Assembly (NCBI GenBank): GCA_016926315.1
Contig: JAFGOU010000527.1
Span: 1-10,958, forward strand
Length of the DNA: 10,958 nucleotides
Direction of reading: 5' to 3'
Origin: Chitinispirillaceae bacterium
Lineage (GTDB): Bacteria > Fibrobacterota > Chitinivibrionia > Chitinivibrionales > Chitinispirillaceae
The notes beneath the pieces are model-generated. The model saw nothing but the letters and a program-made list of their open reading frames with translations. It had not been told where the DNA came from and did no database searches. The first letter of the stretch is position 1. Each line of letters starts with the position of its first letter. A program made the translations under genes and the position numbers. This document shows, piece after piece, positions 4,830 to 10,958 of this stretch.

Positions 4830-7800
4830 ATGGCAGGGGTACATCGCCTTTTCGTTGAAAAGAAAAAGGGGCTCGATATCAGCGCCCTGGCCCTCCTTGC
4901 CGACCTCCGGGAAAATCTGGGCATACAGGGACTCTCCAGCGTACGGCTCATCAACCGGTACGACCTCGAGGGGATTACCCGCGACGAATACAGGACCGCC
5001 CGTGAAATCGTTTTCGCTGAACCGCCCCTCGACTCGGTGTACGACGAGTCGTTGCCACTTGCTGCGGACGAAACGGCATTCGCCGTTGAATATCTCCCGG
5101 GCCAGTATGACCAGCGCGCCGATTCGGCAGCCCAGTGCATCCAGATCATCACTCACGGGAGGAGGCCGGCGGTTGCAGCCGCCCGGGTCATTGTCCTGCA
5201 GGGAGCGGTAAATGCCAGCGACTTGGAGGCAATAAAAAAATACTGCATCAACCCGGTCGATTCCCGCGAAGCCGTCCTCGAAAAACCGTCCACTCTCGCG
5301 CTGCAGCTCGACAATCCGCCCGACGTGCCAATCCTTAACGGCTTCTGCGGCATGACCGCAAAACAACTTGAACAGACCCGCTTACACCTCGGGCTCGCCA
5401 TGCGGCTCGACGACCTCGCTTTTTGTCAAACTTATTTCCGCGAAACCGAACAACGCGATCCGACGCTCACCGAAGTCAGGATGCTCGATACCTACTGGTC
5501 CGACCACTGCCGCCATACCACCTTCCTGACAAAAATCAAGGAGGTTTCGATCGAACCTTCCCCCTTCACCTCGCCCATCGAGGAGGCGTTCGCATCGTAC
5601 CGCCAGTCACGCGCCTATGTCTACGATGGCAGGGAACCGAAAGCGATGTGTCTCATGGACATCGCGACCATCGGCATGAAGGAACTGCGAAAAAGCGGGA
5701 TGCTTGACAACCTCGACGCATCCGATGAGATCAACGCATGCAGTATCGTGATACCCGCGGTCATTGAAGGCAGGAAAGAGCCATGGCTCGTCATGTTCAA
5801 GAACGAGACCCACAACCATCCTACCGAAATCGAACCTTTTGGCGGCGCGGCTACCTGCCTCGGCGGCGCAATCCGCGATCCGCTGTCCGGCCGCTCCTAT
5901 GTTTTTCACGCCATGCGGGTGACCGGATCAGGCGATCCGCGGCGCTTGGTGGCGGAAACGCTCCCCGGCAAACTTCCGCAGCGCAAAATCACCACCCTCG
6001 CGGCCCAAGGATACAGCTCCTACGGCAACCAGATCGGACTCGCCACCGGCATGGTCTCGGAAGTGTATGACGAAGGATTTATCGCCAAACGCATGGAGAT
6101 CGGAGCGGTCGTCGGCGCGGCGCCTGCCGCAAACGTACGACGCGCCGTCCCGGAACCCGGCGATATCGTCCTTCTCGTGGGCGGCCGGACCGGCCGCGAC
6201 GGGTGCGGCGGCGCTACCGGTTCCTCCAAGGAGCATACCGAACATTCGATCGTCACCTGCTGCGCGGAGGTACAGAAAGGCAATGCGCCGACCGAACGGA
6301 AAATCCAGCGGCTGTTCCGCGACAACGCCGTTGCGCGCATGATAAAGCGCTGCAACGATTTCGGCGCCGGCGGCGTTTCGGTCGCCATCGGCGAACTCGC
6401 GCCCGGGCTCGACATCGACCTCGACGCCGTGCCGAAAAAATACGAAGGACTCGACGGCACCGAACTTGCCATATCGGAATCACAGGAGCGCATGGCCGTG
6501 GTGATCCATCCGGCCGACCTGAATGCCTTCGGCGAAGCGGTGGCGCTGGAAAACCTTGAAATGGCGGCAGTAGCGCAGGTTACCGGCTCGCGGCGGCTGC
6601 GCATGAAATGGCGCGGTAAAACAATCGTTGACCTGAGCCGCGACTTCATCGACACCAACGGCGTTGAGCAGGAGTGCGCCATTACCGTGACCCCGCCGCA
6701 TGCCGCCTCCTATTTCGCCGCCACCCTTCCCCTGCGGCACCACGCGGCAAACAACCCTGCCGCGGCATGGAACGCCATGCTCTCCAGCCTCGATGTGTGC
6801 TGCCAGCGGGGCCTTGTCGAACGGTTCGATTCGACGATCGGCGCCTCCTCGGTGCTCCTGCCTTTCGGCGGGAAATACCAGGCAACCCCCGTTGAGTGCA
6901 TGGTGGCGAAACTGCCGGTTCTCCATGGTGAAACCACCACAGGAACCGCCATGAGCTGGGGATACCTTCCTCGGCTTGCGCTCTGGAGTCCGTTTCATGG
7001 CGCGCTCTACGCCGTTATCGACGCCGTCGCAAAAATCGTCGCCGGCGGCGGCGATCACCATGCGATCAGGCTCACCCTGCAGGAATACTTTGAAAAACTC
7101 GGCAACGACCGCACGAAATGGGGAAAACCCTTTTCGGCGCTGCTGGGCTCCCTGTATGCGCAGAAAAAACTCGGCATTGCCGCCATCGGCGGAAAAGACA
7201 GCATGTCCGGCACCTTCGAGGAAATTTCGGTGCCGCCGACACTCGTGGCGTTCGCACTCGCGCCCGTCGACGTAACAAACGTGATCTCACCGGAGTTTAA
7301 GAAAGCGGGACGGGACGTCCTCCTTCTCTCCGTGACCCGCAACCAGGCGGAAATGCCTGACTTCCCGGTTATTGACGAAATCTACAGCTCACTTCATCGC
7401 GCGATCGCCGGCGGAGCGGTCGTTTCAGCGCACACGGTGCGAAACGGCGGGATTGCCGAGGCTATCGCCAAAATGAGCTTCGGCAACAGAATCGGGTTCT
7501 CCTTTGCCCCGTCCTTCGACCTTTCGCTCCTGTTCAATCCAGATATCGGCTCCATTATTGCAGAACTGCATGAGAGCGCCGACCCCGCCGACCTGTTTGC
7601 CGGCATACCGGCAACCCTACTCGGTCGCACCATTGCCGACCCGGAAATCAGAACCGGCACGGTGACCCTGCCCATCGAAACGCTCGAACACGCATGGGAG
7701 CAGCCGCTCGACAAGGTCTTTCCGCAACAACCGCCCCTTTCGCCTATAACCAGCGACATGCCCCTCCATGCGCAGCGCAACCTTAAACGGGTCAGGGCGC

Positions 7801-8606
7801 GGGTAGGGAAACCGCGCGTTCTGATCCCGGTCTTTCCCGGTACCAACTGCGAATACGATTCCGCGCGCGCGTTTGAAAAAGCGGGCGCTGAACCGCATAT
7901 CTCAGTGCTGCGAAACATCACCCCGGCCGATATTGACGGTTCGATCGCAACCATGATGCAGCTGATACGTAACTCCCAGATCCTCATGATCCCGGGCGGT
8001 TTCAGCGCTGGTGACGAGCCCGACGGATCGGGCAAGTTCATTGCGGCATTTTTTCGCAACCCCCACCTGCAGGAAGCGGTCGAGGATTTTCTGAACAGAC
8101 GGCACGGCCTCATTCTCGGCATCTGTAACGGGTTCCAGGCGCTCATCAAGCTCGGGCTCGTCCCCTGGGGAGAGATCAGAACCATCGGACCTGAAAGCCC
8201 GACACTCACCTTCAATTCCATCGGCCGCCATATTTCGCGCATGGCATATACAAAAGTAACCTCGGTAAAGTCGCCCTGGTTCATTAAATCCGACCCCGGC
8301 GATCTTCATGCGGTCCCGATCTCCCACGGCGAAGGCCGGTTCATCGCCCCGGAACCTCTTATCCGCTCGCTTTTCGACAGTGGCCAGGTCGCCACCCGGT
8401 ACGTCAACCAGGACGGACTTTTCTCCACCGACATGAGCGGCAATCCGAACGGCTCCTACTTCGCCATCGAGGGTATTACCAGCCCGGATGGCAGGGTTCT
8501 CGGTAAAATGGGCCATTCGGAGCGCAAAGGGGAAAACGTCGCAAAAAATATCACCGGGGTGAAAGATCAGCAGTTGTTCGAATCCGGTGTTGCCTATTTC
8601 AAATAG
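4830..8606 (+). CDS. purL: Phosphoribosylformylglycinamidine synthase, full-length single-chain form
   Basis: Catalyses the fourth step of de novo purine synthesis in the cytoplasm: FGAR + glutamine + ATP to FGAM. At 1258 residues it carries all parts that are separate PurS, PurL and PurQ proteins in many bacteria. In order: a PurS-like N-terminal domain (about 1-130), a linker domain with SDHCRHTTF at 224-232, a first AIRS-type half with KNETHNHPTEIEPFGG from 324 (ATP and metal site), a second half with GGKDSMSG from 787, and a class I glutaminase domain from about 995. The glutaminase triad is visible: nucleophile Cys1099 in GICNGF, then His1166 and Glu1168 in SHGEGRF. The N-terminus (MAGVHRLFVEKK...) resembles the clostridial-type PurL family, which fixes the start at 4830; the frame is open upstream to 4686, but that extension is only the palindrome region. 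No frameshift or lost key residue is seen. No other purine gene is adjacent. Confidence 0.97.
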   Translation: MAGVHRLFVEKKKGLDISALALLADLRENLGIQGLSSVRLINRYDLEGITRDEYRTAREIVFAEPPLDSVYDESLPLAADETAFAVEYLPGQYDQRADSAAQCIQIITHGRRPAVAAARVIVLQGAVNASDLEAIKKYCINPVDSREAVLEKPSTLALQLDNPPDVPILNGFCGMTAKQLEQTRLHLGLAMRLDDLAFCQTYFRETEQRDPTLTEVRMLDTYWSDHCRHTTFLTKIKEVSIEPSPFTSPIEEAFASYRQSRAYVYDGREPKAMCLMDIATIGMKELRKSGMLDNLDASDEINACSIVIPAVIEGRKEPWLVMFKNETHNHPTEIEPFGGAATCLGGAIRDPLSGRSYVFHAMRVTGSGDPRRLVAETLPGKLPQRKITTLAAQGYSSYGNQIGLATGMVSEVYDEGFIAKRMEIGAVVGAAPAANVRRAVPEPGDIVLLVGGRTGRDGCGGATGSSKEHTEHSIVTCCAEVQKGNAPTERKIQRLFRDNAVARMIKRCNDFGAGGVSVAIGELAPGLDIDLDAVPKKYEGLDGTELAISESQERMAVVIHPADLNAFGEAVALENLEMAAVAQVTGSRRLRMKWRGKTIVDLSRDFIDTNGVEQECAITVTPPHAASYFAATLPLRHHAANNPAAAWNAMLSSLDVCCQRGLVERFDSTIGASSVLLPFGGKYQATPVECMVAKLPVLHGETTTGTAMSWGYLPRLALWSPFHGALYAVIDAVAKIVAGGGDHHAIRLTLQEYFEKLGNDRTKWGKPFSALLGSLYAQKKLGIAAIGGKDSMSGTFEEISVPPTLVAFALAPVDVTNVISPEFKKAGRDVLLLSVTRNQAEMPDFPVIDEIYSSLHRAIAGGAVVSAHTVRNGGIAEAIAKMSFGNRIGFSFAPSFDLSLLFNPDIGSIIAELHESADPADLFAGIPATLLGRTIADPEIRTGTVTLPIETLEHAWEQPLDKVFPQQPPLSPITSDMPLHAQRNLKRVRARVGKPRVLIPVFPGTNCEYDSARAFEKAGAEPHISVLRNITPADIDGSIATMMQLIRNSQILMIPGGFSAGDEPDGSGKFIAAFFRNPHLQEAVEDFLNRRHGLILGICNGFQALIKLGLVPWGEIRTIGPESPTLTFNSIGRHISRMAYTKVTSVKSPWFIKSDPGDLHAVPISHGEGRFIAPEPLIRSLFDSGQVATRYVNQDGLFSTDMSGNPNGSYFAIEGITSPDGRVLGKMGHSERKGENVAKNITGVKDQQLFESGVAYFK

Positions 8607-8646
8607 CAGCCGTTAATTATTAAGGAAAAAGCCGAAATCCCTGCGG

Positions 8647-10500
8647 TCAATCCAGATAAATTTTATTGATGTTCGATTCCACTTTTGATTTTCGCTTGTA
8701 GTCGTTATACCAGTCCATATACACGCGTTGTTTTGCCTGGTTGATATACTGTCCGGCGATCATGGAAACTTCATTCGATTCCATGGGAAGCGGCTCATCG
8801 GGGCTTTTCCAGAGCGGTCGTACCAGATAAAAGGTGCCGCCTGCTTCAAAGAGTTTGGAGCGTTTGCCTACCGGCAGGGCGAAGGCGACCGCAGCTACGG
8901 TTGAAGCCTGTCCGATGCCCGGAACGTAGCCGACCGGAGTGACGGTATCGGTCACGCCGGAGCTGATCCGGACCGTGTCCTGTTTTCCCAGCGTCGCCAG
9001 AGGCGCCTGTTCGTCGAGAGAGGCGCTCCATTCTTCTGCAAAGGCTTTCATCGACTTCGTGCGAAGGGAATCCGTGAGTTTCTTTACTATGCGCGGCTTT
9101 ACCACGTCGAAAGGAGCGATGCCTTTGGGAATGCGCTTTTTTACCGCTACGAGATAGAATCCGTCATTGTTTTCGAGCCGTTCCGAAACCGTCTCCTTAT
9201 CACCGCCAAAGGTAAATCTTCCAACCCCGGAAACAAACCCGAGGCCCGGAACCAATCCGCCCTTCTTGAACATTCCGGTTGAGTCAAACCTGACAGAGCT
9301 GTCGGCGGCAGCCGCTTCGGATGCAGCTTTCACGAAACCCCCATCAAGGATGCGGGACCGCAGGGTGTCGATACGAACGGAGATCTCGTCCAGCGTCTCC
9401 ATGGTAGGGACGATTTTCCGCAGGATATGGCTTGCCGTGACCTGTTCTTCCTTCCCGGTTTTTTCCCGTTTTGCGACATAGATCAGGTGGTAACCGAACC
9501 TGGTTTTTACAGGATCGGAAACCGCGCCGACGGGCATGGAAAACGCGACTGCTTCAAACTCCGGCGCCATTGAACCTTTCTTGAAAGTCCCAAGCTCCCC
9601 GCCGTTCTGCGCGCTTCCCTCGTCGTCGGAAAGAATCCGCGCCTCTTCGGCAAACATCGCGGCCCTGGCGGTATCGTGCAGCGCCATGATCCGTTCCTTG
9701 AGCTCTCTTAACTCATGAGAATATACCTGTTCGTCATGAGCGGTCGGCGTTTTGGCTATCGTCACGGTATACAGCGAGGCCTGTTCTTCGCTGTAAAAGG
9801 TGTCGCGGTTGGCGGCATAACAGGCTTTCATCATGGCATCGGTGACGGCCGCGCTGTCGACGGCGAATGCTTCAGGCCGGACCGAAGCGTACTCGAACAC
9901 GGCCCGGTCGTGCTGCTGTTTATACTGGTATTCGATCTCCGCTCTCATGGGTATGAGCGTCGCGGATAGCAGCATTTCCAGCTTTGAGGCCGGCAGGATC
10001 ATCTCTCGGGCGTAGCGCTCGAGCTCCTTGAACCCGGGGTTATATTCGTAGGTGCGCGGATCATTGAGAAAGGCGATATACTTGGCGGTGTCGAAGATCC
10101 CATTTGTCAAAAAAGCGGAAACGGTGTCGATCCCCGGCACGGGGTTGTTCTTGATGTAGTTATAGATTTCGTCAGCCGAAGCGTACAAGCGCACTCTGCG
10201 GAAAAATCTTCCCATGAGCAGCTCGTTGACCTTTCGTTCCCAGACCTGGTAGGGCACCATATGGTATTGGTAAGGGTCGTGGGTCTGGCTCGACTGCTCG
10301 AGCTTCTGCCGTTCGAGATTGACCTCCTGGTCAAATGCCGGCAGCGGGATTTCCTTGCCGTCGATCTTTCCCGCCGGGAGCATGCTCGACTGCTGGCTGC
10401 CGAGGTTCATACCCCAGTCGAAAAAAATGGTCCCGATAACGAATGCGACAAGAATTACAAGCATGATAACGGGCGCCATGGTGCGCATTTTGCTGATCAT
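8647..10500 (-). CDS. PpiD/SurA-like membrane-anchored peptidyl-prolyl isomerase (parvulin family)
   Basis: A 617-residue periplasmic folding factor anchored by one N-terminal membrane helix (about 9-27), the layout of PpiD. A SurA-N-like helical chaperone region follows (about 45-200). Residues about 238-345 form a parvulin domain with the typical QNGGELGTFKKGSM, APEFEAVAF and FGYHLI segments. A second parvulin-like segment starts at ASHILRKI (356-363) and ends near 455. A third, partial copy is suggested at about 526-564, where VPGIG...FYLV echoes VPGLG...FYLV at 417-451. The first domain has YTVTI where ASHIL is expected, and the second has GFYLVAV where FGYHII is expected, so neither keeps both conserved histidines. 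AAGGCGG lies 8 nt before the ATG. The gene is 37 bp downstream of a putative S41 protease gene on the same strand, which suggests a shared envelope quality-control role. Substrates are unknown. Confidence 0.9.
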   Translation of the reverse strand: MISKMRTMAPVIMLVILVAFVIGTIFFDWGMNLGSQQSSMLPAGKIDGKEIPLPAFDQEVNLERQKLEQSSQTHDPYQYHMVPYQVWERKVNELLMGRFFRRVRLYASADEIYNYIKNNPVPGIDTVSAFLTNGIFDTAKYIAFLNDPRTYEYNPGFKELERYAREMILPASKLEMLLSATLIPMRAEIEYQYKQQHDRAVFEYASVRPEAFAVDSAAVTDAMMKACYAANRDTFYSEEQASLYTVTIAKTPTAHDEQVYSHELRELKERIMALHDTARAAMFAEEARILSDDEGSAQNGGELGTFKKGSMAPEFEAVAFSMPVGAVSDPVKTRFGYHLIYVAKREKTGKEEQVTASHILRKIVPTMETLDEISVRIDTLRSRILDGGFVKAASEAAAADSSVRFDSTGMFKKGGLVPGLGFVSGVGRFTFGGDKETVSERLENNDGFYLVAVKKRIPKGIAPFDVVKPRIVKKLTDSLRTKSMKAFAEEWSASLDEQAPLATLGKQDTVRISSGVTDTVTPVGYVPGIGQASTVAAVAFALPVGKRSKLFEAGGTFYLVRPLWKSPDEPLPMESNEVSMIAGQYINQAKQRVYMDWYNDYKRKSKVESNINKIYLD

Positions 10501-10537
10501 ATGCCGTTCCGCCTTCTCCTTTTATGAATGTATCCGG

Positions 10538-10958
10538 TTACTTTTTCGTTTTTTCACGTTTTTGCTCCTTGCCCGCGCGCGGTTTGAGCAGCGCCGCGTA
10601 GGCATCCCGGTGCGTCAGGAAATTGATTGCCGACCTGAGCTGCAAATCGTCGGTAATCTTGAACCGGTAGTAGGTCTCCGTATCCTGCCCGAAATGCCGT
10701 ATGATGAACGCTTCGCGCAGGTATTTTTTTATTTCATCTTTGTTGCCTGAAAGCGCGCGCCTGCTCTCCCTGGTAAGCAAGGTGTCCATGCGCGCCACGA
10801 TCTTTTTCAGCTCCTCCAACTCCCCTGCCGCCCAGGACGGTTTTTCGCCGGGGAGGGGGACGCGGCGCTTGGTGGAATCGACGGCCGTGTCCTTGAGCAG
10901 ATCGACCGCGCGTTTGAAGTCGTCGAAGCGCGACTGGGAAAGGCTCTGGTAGGTGAAC
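10538..10958 (-). CDS. C-terminal part of a probable S41 carboxy-terminal processing protease (5' end cut by window edge)
   Basis: The frame is open from the window edge at 10958 to the stop at 10538, giving the last 139 residues of a longer protein whose catalytic part is not visible. The tail has a charged helical stretch (LEELKKIVARMDTLLTRES), then KKYLREAFIIRHFGQDTETY, then DDLQLRSAINFLT, and ends in a Lys/Arg-rich tail. A helix followed by a (F/W)G element and then D.QL..A...L is the pattern I associate with the C-terminal extensions of S41 (CtpA/Prc-type) proteases. The assignment is therefore an inference from the tail only. It is followed after 37 bp by the PpiD-like gene on the same strand, with no terminator between, so the two are likely co-transcribed. 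An unrelated helical protein remains possible. Confidence 0.55.
   Translation of the reverse strand, partial: FTYQSLSQSRFDDFKRAVDLLKDTAVDSTKRRVPLPGEKPSWAAGELEELKKIVARMDTLLTRESRRALSGNKDEIKKYLREAFIIRHFGQDTETYYRFKITDDLQLRSAINFLTHRDAYAALLKPRAGKEQKREKTKK

Noticed and set aside
4602..5366. 254-codon minus-strand frame across the palindrome and the start of purL
   Set aside because: Most of it is antisense to the conserved PurL N-terminus; the palindrome simply allows an open frame on both strands.
7394..8284. 296-codon minus-strand frame opposite the purL 3' part
   Set aside because: Antisense to the conserved glutaminase and second AIRS half of PurL; shadow composition.
8607..8646. Terminator between convergent purL and the PpiD-like gene
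   Set aside because: The 40-bp gap has only an AT-rich palindrome (TTAATTATTAA, 8613-8623) and no GC stem with a T-run.

Overview
The window looks like an ordinary chromosomal stretch from a moderately GC-rich diderm (Gram-negative-type) bacterium. Two lipoproteins with lipoboxes, a Sec-type signal peptide and a membrane-anchored periplasmic parvulin-type chaperone all point to an outer envelope and periplasm. The phylum cannot be fixed from the sequence. The form of PurL (single chain, the type best known from Clostridia and related groups), the tail of the putative S41 protease and the PpiD-like protein would suit an FCB/Fibrobacterota-like lineage, but this is a weak inference. I see no tRNA, rRNA, CRISPR array, insertion sequence, phage gene or defence system.

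Layout from left to right. Positions 1-1094 (minus) carry most of a CCA-adding tRNA nucleotidyltransferase with a C-terminal HD domain; its 3' end lies outside the window. A 241-bp divergent spacer follows, then a helical-repeat lipoprotein at 1336-2370 (plus). A strong bidirectional terminator (2390-2426) separates it from a convergent gene of unknown function (3030-2425, minus). Only 34 bp from that gene's likely start, and divergent from it, begins a plus-strand pair of secreted proteins of unknown function: a small lipoprotein (3065-3625) and a signal-peptide protein (3676-4380).

Positions 4381-4829 have no convincing gene but hold several inverted repeats. The most striking is a perfect 22-bp-arm palindrome with a 6-nt loop (4706-4755) just upstream of purL. 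The full-length purL (4830-8606, plus) encodes all domains of FGAM synthase in one chain, with the catalytic residues intact. Convergent to it, on the minus strand, lie a PpiD/SurA-like peptidyl-prolyl isomerase (10500-8647) and, upstream of that, the C-terminal part of a protein whose tail resembles S41 carboxy-terminal processing proteases (runs off the right edge). These last two look like an envelope protein-quality-control operon.

The genes do not form one obvious pathway. The housekeeping genes (cca, purL) are interspersed with envelope proteins. The items most worth a second look are the palindrome and structured region before purL, the parvulin-like protein in which the two conserved active-site histidines are split between two incomplete domains, and the closely packed divergent promoter region at 2955-3065.
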